5,481 nucleotides of DNA from Gemmatimonadota bacterium (GTDB taxonomy: Bacteria > Gemmatimonadota > Gemmatimonadetes > Palauibacterales > Palauibacteraceae), in NCBI GenBank assembly GCA_029863105.1, contig JAOTWC010000117.1, positions 1-5,481 of the forward strand, written 5' to 3'. This document shows, one piece after another, positions 1 through 5,435 of the stretch. A program made the position numbers and the translations under genes. Positions within the stretch are counted from its first letter, which is position 1. Each line of letters starts with the position of its first letter. The notes beneath the pieces were generated by a model. It had not been told where the DNA came from. It searched no databases and was given only the letters and a program-made list of their open reading frames with translations.

Positions 1-1
1 A

Positions 2-1039
2 GCCGATGCGCCGCGGCTGGAAGCCGACCTGCAGCAGCGCCTCGAGCGACACCGTCCAGCCCCGGAGGTCGGCGTCCCGGCGGCCCGGGGCGACTTCGAC
101 TTCGGCGCGATCATCGGGGAGGATCCCGGCCTGCTCGCGGCCCTGGACCTCGTCGCGCGTGTGATCCCGAACGGCCGGACCACGGTGTTGATCAGCGGTG
201 AGACTGGCACGGGGAAGGAACTTGTCGCCCAGGCGATCCACGCCAACGGTCCACGCGGCGGCCAGCCGTTTGTGGCCGTCAACTGTTCGGCAATCCCCGC
301 CAATCTTCTCGAGTCCGAGTTGTTCGGACACGAAAAGGGCGCGTTTACGGATGCCCGGGCCGCCAAGCCGGGACTGTTTGAGCTGGCGGATGGAGGAACC
401 CTGTTCCTCGACGAGTTGTCGCTCCTGCCGCTGGAGCTGCAGGGCAAACTGCTGCGGGTGCTCGAGACGCGCGAAGTCAGGAGGGTGGGCGGCGCGCGGG
501 CAAAGCAGATCGACGTGCGTGTCCTGGCCGCCGCCAACGCGGACCTCGAACAGCTGGTCGCCTCCGGCGGACTTCGAGAGGACCTCTACTACCGCCTGGC
601 CGTTGTACTCATTCACCTCCCCCCACTGCGGGATCGGGGGGATGACGTGACGCTGCTGGCGCGCCGATTCGTTTCGTCGATTGCCGGGGAGTACGGACTG
701 GACGTTCCCTCGCTGTCGGACGGGGCGGCTGCGGCGCTCCGGCGCCATTCGTGGCCCGGAAACGTCCGTGAACTGCGAAACGCGATCGAGCGTGCGCTGC
801 TGCTGGCGAACGACGCCGTCATCCGCGAGGAGAACCTGGTGCTGAGTTCGATCCGAACGCCCCCGGGCAGGGGGCCAGGCGGCGAAGGCGGGGGATTGCC
901 GTTTCCGCTCAGCCTCGCGGAACTCGAGCGCGAGGCGGTACGGAGGGCTGTCGAGATTTCCGACGGGAACAAGAGCGAGGCGGCGCGCATCCTGGGCATC
1001 ACGCGCAAGAGGCTGTACAGGCTGCTGGCGGAGGAGTAG
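2..1039 (+). CDS. Sigma-54-dependent transcriptional activator (NtrC-type bEBP), 5' partial
   Basis: The frame is open through the left edge, so the true start is outside the window; the GTG at 161 lies inside the AAA+ domain and is not the start. The 345 visible residues begin with a charged linker (about 1-30). The AAA+ domain follows (about 32-265): Walker A GETGTGKE at 66-73, sigma-54-contacting loop GAFTDA at 113-118, Walker B GTLFLDE at 132-138, AAAN sensor I region at 176-179, REDLYYRL with the arginine-finger region at 192-199, and GNVREL (sensor II) at 253-258. A Fis-type HTH occupies about 305-345. This family hydrolyses ATP to remodel sigma-54 RNA polymerase at -24/-12 promoters from upstream enhancers. 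The fifth residue of GAFTGA is Asp here, a variant seen in some family members. The input domain (receiver, GAF or PAS) is not visible, so the signal is unknown. Family assignment is very secure. Confidence 0.96.
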   Translation, partial: ADAPRLEADLQQRLERHRPAPEVGVPAARGDFDFGAIIGEDPGLLAALDLVARVIPNGRTTVLISGETGTGKELVAQAIHANGPRGGQPFVAVNCSAIPANLLESELFGHEKGAFTDARAAKPGLFELADGGTLFLDELSLLPLELQGKLLRVLETREVRRVGGARAKQIDVRVLAAANADLEQLVASGGLREDLYYRLAVVLIHLPPLRDRGDDVTLLARRFVSSIAGEYGLDVPSLSDGAAAALRRHSWPGNVRELRNAIERALLLANDAVIREENLVLSSIRTPPGRGPGGEGGGLPFPLSLAELEREAVRRAVEISDGNKSEAARILGITRKRLYRLLAEE

Positions 1040-1071
1040 ACGGCCGGCGGGTGTATCGCAGCGCAACGCCC

Positions 1072-1088
1072 TGTGCCGCGGCGACACA
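1072..1088. promoter_or_regulatory. Candidate activator-binding palindrome upstream of the first lipoprotein operon
   Basis: TGTGCCGCGGCGACACA is a 17-bp imperfect palindrome centred on 1080: TGTG/CACA outer arms, CGC/GCG inner arms, one mismatched pair and an unpaired centre. It shares the right half CGACACA and the following CC with the site at 2972-2988. It lies about 52 bp upstream of the GG of the -24/-12 candidate at 1131, roughly -77 from the predicted start site, a usual place for a bEBP enhancer. A weaker relative (TGTATCG...) lies 20 bp further upstream at 1052-1068. Assignment to the bEBP encoded just upstream is inference. Confidence 0.5.
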
Positions 1089-1130
1089 CCGGGATATCCA
1101 GAAAAGCCGCGGAAAATCAGCCTATACGGG

Positions 1131-1146
1131 CGGTACGAAGCTTGCC
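1131..1146 (+). promoter_or_regulatory. Candidate sigma-54 (-24/-12) promoter of the ZU5-like lipoprotein/TPR operon
   Basis: CGGTACGAAGCTTGCC has the obligatory GG (1132-1133), exactly 10 bases, then GC (1144-1145). It matches 9 of 12 fixed positions of TGGCACG-N4-TTGCW, including GG, ACG and TTGC. The predicted transcription start is near 1157, giving a leader of about 60 bases before the ATG at 1217. The match was found by eye and GC-rich DNA produces chance matches. The near-equal placement of a second such element at 3078 and the adjacent bEBP gene raise its credibility. Confidence 0.5.
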
Positions 1147-1216
1147 GCACTCGTGGCAGTCGGGCGTGTCTCGTTCGGCCGGTGCCATGGAGAAGCCAAA
1201 CACAGGGGACGAAGCA

Positions 1217-1882
1217 ATGAAGGTAAGAAACGACTGGGGAATCCACAGACTCGCCAGACCGGTAGCCGCGATGCTGCTGGTTGTCGGCGCGGCCGCCTGT
1301 GGCGAGGATCCGGCCGGGCCCAATGGCGGTGGCGGGGTCGGAGATACGATTCGGCCGCCAAACGGACTCGTTCTCCTGGTGCCGGATGCCGGTGCGCCCG
1401 CGCTGACGACGCTCGATACAGCGTTCCTTGCGACCAAGGGCGTTCGGTCGGAGATGCGCATCCGCTATGAACCGGTGCCGCCGGACGACAGCGGTGAGCG
1501 ATTCCTCGAACTCAGGATCGAGGACCAGTCGCTCCTCAGCTATCCAGTCGGCCATCCGAAGGCCGGCGCTCTGTTCGTCGACGGAGACACCGTGACAATC
1601 CGGATCGTTGTCGACCCCGCGACGTTGTCGGTCACCCTGTCGCCGAGCGGCCTGCAGTTCGACCCGCTCGTCCCGGCCGAACTGGAGTTGCGATACGTAA
1701 ACGCCGATCCGGATTTCGACGGGGATGGCGACGACGATCCCGAGCTCGAGGACGAAATCGATCTGTGGCGCCAGGAGAATCCGGGTGACCCGTGGAAAAG
1801 AGTCGGAATCCTCAAGGACTCGACTCTGGACCGCGTGCGGGCCAACCTGACGGAATTCTCGCGCTACGCCCTCGGAATCTGA
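1217..1882 (+). CDS. Lipoprotein with ZU5-like C-terminal region
   Basis: The 221-residue product starts with a lipoprotein signal peptide: K2/R4, R11, R14, a hydrophobic core at 16-27, and lipidation Cys28 preceded by three Ala, a loose lipobox. A C-G-E-D-P-A-G-P then Gly-rich linker (28-43) follows. The body looks like a beta-sandwich. Residues 123-221 have the order common in ZU5-like envelope proteins: a DGDTVTI strand, a Pro-rich L-S-P-S-G-L-x-F-D-P segment, a W-containing strand (W184, W193), and the terminal F-S-R-Y-A-L-G. An acidic stretch at 164-174 (DPDFDGDGDDD) could bind Ca2+. The ATG at 1217 is chosen because AGGGG lies about 9 bases upstream and it gives a proper signal peptide; an in-frame ATG at 1187 would add ten residues. 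The TPR gene follows after 20 bp. The likely location is a membrane face of the envelope. The function is unknown, and the ZU5-like label comes from motif pattern only. Confidence 0.85.
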   Translation: MKVRNDWGIHRLARPVAAMLLVVGAAACGEDPAGPNGGGGVGDTIRPPNGLVLLVPDAGAPALTTLDTAFLATKGVRSEMRIRYEPVPPDDSGERFLELRIEDQSLLSYPVGHPKAGALFVDGDTVTIRIVVDPATLSVTLSPSGLQFDPLVPAELELRYVNADPDFDGDGDDDPELEDEIDLWRQENPGDPWKRVGILKDSTLDRVRANLTEFSRYALGI

Positions 1883-1902
1883 CGGTTCGGGCGAGTCCAC
1901 GG

Positions 1903-2928
1903 ATGACTGATCTGGCGACGCTCCGCTCGACGGCAGACCACCTGGCCTCGGAGGCCCGGTGGGATGCGGTGCGCGACCTGCTCGCCCCCCTGCCGGCTGA
2001 GGAACTGCAGCGGGCGAACCTCGCCTATCGGTTTGGAGAGGCACTGTACTTCACGGGGCGAATCAGCGACCTCAAGGCGCACGCCGCAGCCTACGAACTG
2101 GCCGCACGAGGCGCTGCCGAGCCGGTGGACGTCCTGTACGCCCGAAACCTGGCCGCCATTGCGGCATTTGAACTCGGGCTGATGGATGAAGCGGCTTCGA
2201 TTCTCGAACAGCTGATCGACCGGGCCATGGAGGAAGGCCTCCAGCCGCTGATGGCCAAGGCGGCGATCAGCCTCGGAGCGCTCTCGAGCCTGAGAGGGGA
2301 GTCCGACCGGGCGTTGACGTTCTATCATCTTGCCCTGGCGCCTCTCGATCGCAACGGCGACACCCGTGGTCTCGGCCAGGTCCATCACAACCTCGGAATG
2401 TCCTATCGGGATCTCGGGAAACTCGATGACGCCGTCGACGAGTACCGCCTCGCGACACGCATTGCCCAGGACGCCGGCCTGCAACCGCAGGTGGCGATGT
2501 CGATCATCGGCCGGGCCGAGGTCGAGGTCATGCGGGGAGACGTTGCGCTGGGGTTCATTCTGGCCGAGCGAGGCCGGCTTCTCGCGGTGGACATCGGAGA
2601 TCCGATCAGCGAAGGAACCGCTCATCGCATTCGGTCACTGGCCCGCGTGGGAATCGGCCCGGCGGCCGGTTCGGCCGAGGCGGGTGAGGAAGAGCTTGAT
2701 GCAGCGGCGGCGGATCTGGCCAGGGCGGGGGAGCTGGCTGAAAGCACGGGGAATGCGTTGTTGCGGGCCGAGGTATGGCGCGACCTGGGTCGCTTGGAGC
2801 GACGGCGGGGAAGGTTGCCCCAGGCTCTTCTCAATCTGACCCGTGCCCGCGATGCCCTGAAGTCGCTCGGAGCTTCGGCAGCGGCTGTCAGCCTCGACCT
2901 CGAGATCGAGGCTCTGAACGGTTCGTAG
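1903..2928 (+). CDS. TPR-repeat protein (probably cytoplasmic)
   Basis: The 341-residue all-helical protein is rich in Ala, Leu, Arg and Glu. The clearest tetratricopeptide repeats are at about 118-151 (LGALSSLRGESDRALTFYHL) and 158-191 (LGMSYRDLGKLDDAVDEYRL). A degenerate repeat lies near 198-231 and another at about 289-322 (WRDLGRLERRRGRLPQALLN); the N-terminal 115 residues look like further diverged helical pairs. TPR arrays mediate protein-protein contacts. No signal peptide, membrane segment or enzymatic motif is visible. The frame is open further upstream into the preceding gene, but the ATG at 1903 is preferred: it begins the repeat-like region and lies 20 bp after the lipoprotein stop, suggesting co-transcription. 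The ribosome-binding site is poor, so translational coupling is plausible. The partner is unknown; it could be a regulator-associated scaffold. Confidence 0.88.
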   Translation: MTDLATLRSTADHLASEARWDAVRDLLAPLPAEELQRANLAYRFGEALYFTGRISDLKAHAAAYELAARGAAEPVDVLYARNLAAIAAFELGLMDEAASILEQLIDRAMEEGLQPLMAKAAISLGALSSLRGESDRALTFYHLALAPLDRNGDTRGLGQVHHNLGMSYRDLGKLDDAVDEYRLATRIAQDAGLQPQVAMSIIGRAEVEVMRGDVALGFILAERGRLLAVDIGDPISEGTAHRIRSLARVGIGPAAGSAEAGEEELDAAAADLARAGELAESTGNALLRAEVWRDLGRLERRRGRLPQALLNLTRARDALKSLGASAAAVSLDLEIEALNGS

Positions 2929-2971
2929 CAGGCAGCTTGCTGGTCACTTTCGGTACCACCCAAGGCCCAAC

Positions 2972-2988
2972 TGTTTCGATTCGACACA
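2972..2988. promoter_or_regulatory. Candidate activator-binding palindrome upstream of the second lipoprotein operon
   Basis: TGTTTCGATTCGACACA is an imperfect 17-bp palindrome centred on T2980: TGT/ACA outer and TCGA/TCGA inner arms, with one mismatched pair. It is identical to the 1072-1088 site at 12 of 17 positions, all of CGACACA among them. Its centre is 99 bp upstream of the GG of the -24/-12 candidate at 3078, about -124 from the predicted start site, a typical enhancer distance. An IHF-like site lies between the two. The bound protein is unproven; the bEBP encoded at 2-1039 is the obvious candidate. Confidence 0.5.
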
Positions 2989-3037
2989 CCCTGTCCCGCT
3001 GTATCCCCCGACCCGGTAATCCATATAACTGACTATA

Positions 3038-3050
3038 AATCAATATGTTA
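3038..3050 (+). promoter_or_regulatory. Possible IHF-type bending site
   Basis: AATCAATATGTTA matches every fixed position of the E. coli IHF consensus WATCAA-N4-TTR. It sits in an AT-rich island (about 3017-3050) that stands out from the GC-rich surroundings, between the palindrome at 2972 and the -24/-12 element at 3078. That is where IHF bends DNA at many sigma-54 promoters. Whether this organism has IHF with the same specificity cannot be seen here. Confidence 0.35.
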
Positions 3051-3062
3051 CGTACCGACACG
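3046..3062. promoter_or_regulatory. Second copy of the TGT...CGACAC motif, promoter-proximal
   Basis: TGTTACGTACCGACACG matches the 2972 site at 12 of 17 positions (TGTT, CG, CGACAC), but its own dyad symmetry is weaker. Its centre (3054) is 74 bp, about seven helical turns, downstream of the 2980 centre. It lies close to the polymerase footprint (about -50) and overlaps the IHF-like site by five bases. It could be a second activator site or could modulate the promoter. Confidence 0.35.
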
Positions 3063-3077
3063 GTCCTGAGGCACATC

Positions 3078-3093
3078 CGGCATGCCGCTTGCT
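3078..3093 (+). promoter_or_regulatory. Candidate sigma-54 (-24/-12) promoter of the cupredoxin lipoprotein operon
   Basis: CGGCATGCCGCTTGCT carries GG (3079-3080), 10 bases, then GC (3091-3092). It matches 10 of 12 fixed positions of TGGCACG-N4-TTGCW; the differences are C for the first T, and T for the second C. The predicted start site is near 3104, leaving a leader of about 63 bases before the ATG at 3167. The -12 GC to ATG distance is 75 bases here and 72 at the other candidate promoter. I saw no convincing -35/-10 pair in this region. Confidence 0.55.
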
Positions 3094-3120
3094 TTTACCG
3101 AGGTCGAGGAACACAACGAA

Positions 3121-3149
3121 GTTCCCCCTGGGAACCCAGCAGGTTCCCA
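3121..3149 (+). promoter_or_regulatory. Two mutually exclusive hairpins in the leader, just before the ribosome-binding site
   Basis: Three arms alternate. GTTCCC (3121-3126) can pair with GGGAAC (3130-3135) across a 3-base loop. TGGGAACC (3129-3136) can instead pair with GGTTCCCA (3142-3149) across a 5-base loop. Both stems are perfect and share the middle arm, so only one can form. The second ends five bases before the AGGAG Shine-Dalgarno at 3155-3159. The segment falls within the transcript predicted from the 3078 promoter. It may act as an RNA switch, protect the mRNA 5' end, or be a DNA operator; no terminator-like U-run follows. Confidence 0.45.
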
Positions 3150-3166
3150 CTATCAGGAGAAGAAAG

Positions 3167-3964
3167 ATGAATACGGAGTTTGCAAGACTGACGAGCCTGA
3201 AGGCCGTTGCCCTGGCCTCCCTGGCGCTCGTGTCCGCAGCGTGCGGTGAAGATACGACGGGGCCTGGTGGCACGAATGCCTCCGTCTCCCTGTCGGTCGC
3301 CGTTCCGGCCGCGGCACCAGTGCCTGCAATCCATCCGGCCTTCCCGCTGGACATCGTGTACAACGACGGCGTGGCAACGCTTACCCTGACACGCGTGGCG
3401 CTCGTGCTGCGCGATGTCGAACTCGAGAAGCAATTCGACGAGTGCGACCCCATCACTGCGTCAGGCGACGACGGCTGCGAGGAGTTCAACGCGGGTCCGG
3501 TCATCCTGGAACTGCCGATGGACGGTACTGTCGACAACTCGTTCAGCATTTCGGGTGTTCCTGCCGATACGTATGACGAGTTGGAATTCAAGGTCCACAA
3601 GCCGGAAGACAATACGGCCGAAGACCTGGCGTTCATCGCCGCCAACCCGGATTTCGATGGCGTGAGCATCCGGGTCGAAGGTGACTTCGATGGGCAGAGC
3701 TTCGTTTACGAGACGGATCTGAACGAAGAGCAGGAGGTGCAGCTGTCGCCGCCGCTGGTGGTGACGGACGGCACGTCGCTCAACGTGACGTTCAGCGTCG
3801 ACGTCGGGACCTGGTTCCGCGCGCTCGACGGTTCGCTGATCGATCCTGTCACGGCCAACAAAGGCCAGCCCAACGAAAACCTCGTCAAGGACAACATCCG
3901 GTCCTCGATCGACGTCTTCGAGGATAACGACCGGGACGGCCATGACGATTCGAGCGACGATTAG
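3167..3964 (+). CDS. Lipoprotein of unknown function, possibly DUF4382-like
   Basis: The 265-residue product has a lipoprotein signal peptide: R7, K12, a hydrophobic run at 13-25, and lipidation Cys26 after S-A-A, a loose lipobox. It is followed by G-E-D-T-T-G-P, nearly the same linker start as the 1217-1882 lipoprotein. The mature part is beta-rich: a long strand (70-87, TLTLTRVALVLRDVELE), Cys93 and Cys104 that could form a disulfide, a G-V-P-A-D-T-Y-D-E-L-E-F turn and strand (130-141), a strand pair at 166-183, and V-D-V-G-T-W-F (211-217) before L-I-D-P. The C-terminus is highly acidic (DNDRDGHDD, 253-261), a possible Ca2+-binding loop. The strand order recalls DUF4382-type surface lipoproteins, but this was not tested. 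The ATG at 3167 is well supported by AGGAG at 3155-3159. The cupredoxin gene starts 22 bp after its stop, indicating an operon. Confidence 0.85.
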   Translation: MNTEFARLTSLKAVALASLALVSAACGEDTTGPGGTNASVSLSVAVPAAAPVPAIHPAFPLDIVYNDGVATLTLTRVALVLRDVELEKQFDECDPITASGDDGCEEFNAGPVILELPMDGTVDNSFSISGVPADTYDELEFKVHKPEDNTAEDLAFIAANPDFDGVSIRVEGDFDGQSFVYETDLNEEQEVQLSPPLVVTDGTSLNVTFSVDVGTWFRALDGSLIDPVTANKGQPNENLVKDNIRSSIDVFEDNDRDGHDDSSDD

Positions 3965-3986
3965 TCGCTGCCAAGGTCTACATGAA

Positions 3987-5435
3987 ATGAACAAGCGTAT
4001 CGGTGTGTCGCTCGTTGGGTTGGTTCTTGCCGCATGCGGCGGCGGCGCGGTAAGCCCGAGCCAGCCCAACGAGACCGGCACGCTGGAGTCCCTGGCGGTA
4101 GCTCCCACGTCGGTGATCGTCGTGGAAGGAGAGGCCGTCCGGCTTACCGTGACTCCGCTCGACGGGGCAGGCAACGCCCTGCCGGGCCTGCCGCCGGCTC
4201 TGTTCGACTCGAGCGATCCAGTCGTGGCAACCGTGGACACCGATGGAATGGTGTGGGGACATACGCCGGGCACGACGACCGTCACGGCGAGTGTGAGCGC
4301 CGACGGACTCACAGCGAATGCGACGGTGCCGGTCACGGTGGCCTGGGCCGCCCAGCCCGGTGCTCATGTCGTTACCACGGTGGGTGTGACCTTCAGCCCG
4401 GCCAGCATCACGATTCCCGAGGGCGACAGCGTCACGTGGAGTTTCGCCGGTGCGGTTCACAACGTGACGTTCAACGGTGCTGCTCCGACCGGCGGGAACA
4501 TCCCCGATCAGCAAACTGGAGCGACGGCCACCCGCGTGTTCCCTGCGGCGGGCACCTATCCCTACGAGTGCACGATTCACAGTGGAATGACGGGTGACGT
4601 CATCGTGACATCGGCAGCCACTCCGGTGTACTCCACCCTGTCGGTTAGCCCGACCACTCCGGCCGTCGACGTGGGAACCACGGTGACCCTGGTGGCCGTG
4701 CCGCTCGATCAGCACGGCAGTGTCATCTCGGGCCTGCCGGCACCGACGTGGCTATCGAGCGATCCCGCGATCGCTACCGTGGCCTCCGGAGGCGTGGTAG
4801 AGGGCATAGCGGCGGGGGAGGCAGACATCGTGGCGACGCTCACTGTCTCCGGGGTCACGCACACGGGCGCAGCCCGGGTGACCGTTCTTTCAGATCAACC
4901 CGGTTCTGCAACCGTGACGACTCCGAATCGGACGTTCAGTCCTGCAAACGTCCTGATCGCGCCCGGCACTACGGTGACCTGGCAGTTCAGTGAGTCGACG
5001 CACAATGTGACGTTCGCAGGACTGAGTCCTCCCGGTGGCAGCATTCCCGATCAGCCACCGGGCAACTCGGCCTCACGTTCGTTCCCGACCGAAGGCACCT
5101 ACGACTACGAATGCACGATCCACAGCGGGATGGTCGGATCGGTAGTCGTTCAGGCCGGCACTCCGCCACCGCCGCCGCTTCCCGGTGCGATCGTCACAGC
5201 GGCGAATCGGGAGTTCACACCCGACCCGGTGGACATAGCAGTGGGGGAGACGGTAACCTGGGAGTTCAGCGACGACGTGTACAACGTCACCTTCGACGGG
5301 CCGGCGCCGCCGGGCGGGAACATCCCCGATTCGGATCCCGGGACATCCGCTTCCCGGTCGTTTCCCGTTGCGGGCGACTACGACTATGAGAGCACACTCC
5401 ACACCGGCATGCGAGGCCGGGTTCGAGTCCGATGA
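3987..5435 (+). CDS. Lipoprotein with two Big2 and three cupredoxin domains
   Basis: The 482-residue product has a short signal peptide with a canonical LAAC lipobox (Cys17). Domains in order: Big2 Ig-like (about 31-118, with SSDPVVATV), cupredoxin 1 (126-207), Big2 (216-300, with SSDPAIATV), cupredoxin 2 (307-389), a Pro-rich linker (393-399), and cupredoxin 3 (400-482). Cupredoxins 1 and 2 keep a full type-1 copper set, with amicyanin-like C-x2-H-x2-M spacing: H158/C195/H198/M201 and H339/C376/H379/M382. Cupredoxin 3 has Tyr432 for the first His and Ser469 for the Cys, keeping only H472 and M475, so it should not form a type-1 site. The family carries electrons or binds copper; Big2 domains are usually extracellular spacers. 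The ATG at 3987 gives the signal peptide and has AAGG about ten bases upstream; the overlapping ATG at 3982 is out of frame. An electron-transfer or copper-binding role at the cell surface is inference. Confidence 0.92.
   Translation: MNKRIGVSLVGLVLAACGGGAVSPSQPNETGTLESLAVAPTSVIVVEGEAVRLTVTPLDGAGNALPGLPPALFDSSDPVVATVDTDGMVWGHTPGTTTVTASVSADGLTANATVPVTVAWAAQPGAHVVTTVGVTFSPASITIPEGDSVTWSFAGAVHNVTFNGAAPTGGNIPDQQTGATATRVFPAAGTYPYECTIHSGMTGDVIVTSAATPVYSTLSVSPTTPAVDVGTTVTLVAVPLDQHGSVISGLPAPTWLSSDPAIATVASGGVVEGIAAGEADIVATLTVSGVTHTGAARVTVLSDQPGSATVTTPNRTFSPANVLIAPGTTVTWQFSESTHNVTFAGLSPPGGSIPDQPPGNSASRSFPTEGTYDYECTIHSGMVGSVVVQAGTPPPPPLPGAIVTAANREFTPDPVDIAVGETVTWEFSDDVYNVTFDGPAPPGGNIPDSDPGTSASRSFPVAGDYDYESTLHTGMRGRVRVR
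4362..5432 (+). repeat. Three cupredoxin-coding repeats (third one diverged)
   Basis: Approximate units are 4362-4607, 4905-5153 and 5184-5432. Each encodes an F-x-P strand, V-T-W-x-F, H/Y-N-V-T-F, a P-x-G-G-x-I-P-D loop, and Y-x-Y-E-C/S-T-x-H-x-G-M. A Big2 unit (about 4632-4886) separates the first two, while only a Pro linker separates the last two. The third unit differs at two ligand codons, each reachable by one base change: TAC at 5280-5282 (His to Tyr) and AGC at 5391-5393 (Cys to Ser). The pattern suggests duplication from one ancestral module. Confidence 0.8.

Noticed and set aside
613..1089. Open frame on the minus strand across the end of the activator gene
   Set aside because: It is antisense to a well-supported AAA+/HTH gene, its Ser/Arg-rich translation is typical of the reverse of GC-rich coding DNA, and it has no recognisable motif.
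1076..1112. CCGCGGC (1076-1082) and GCCGCGG (1106-1112) as a terminator after the activator gene
   Set aside because: The loop is 23 bases long, no U-run follows, and CCGCGG is itself palindromic, so pairing is easily by chance. The left arm is better explained as part of the 1072-1088 palindrome.
1115..1127. IHF-like site AATCAGCCTATAC before the first lipoprotein operon
   Set aside because: Only the left half fits; the TTR end is missing and it nearly abuts the -24 element.
3000..3014. Another TGTATC... copy of the palindrome motif
   Set aside because: The right half is shifted by one base and lacks the ACA end; it matches too few positions to count.
3024..3039. TATAAC and TATAAA as sigma-70 -10 boxes upstream of the 3167 gene
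   Set aside because: No acceptable -35 hexamer is found 16-18 bases upstream of either. The AT-rich stretch fits an IHF-like site better.
3461..4336. Long minus-strand frame of 291 codons covering two lipoprotein genes
   Set aside because: Both + strand genes have signal peptides, ribosome-binding sites and recognisable features. The minus frame spans their junction and shows no domain.
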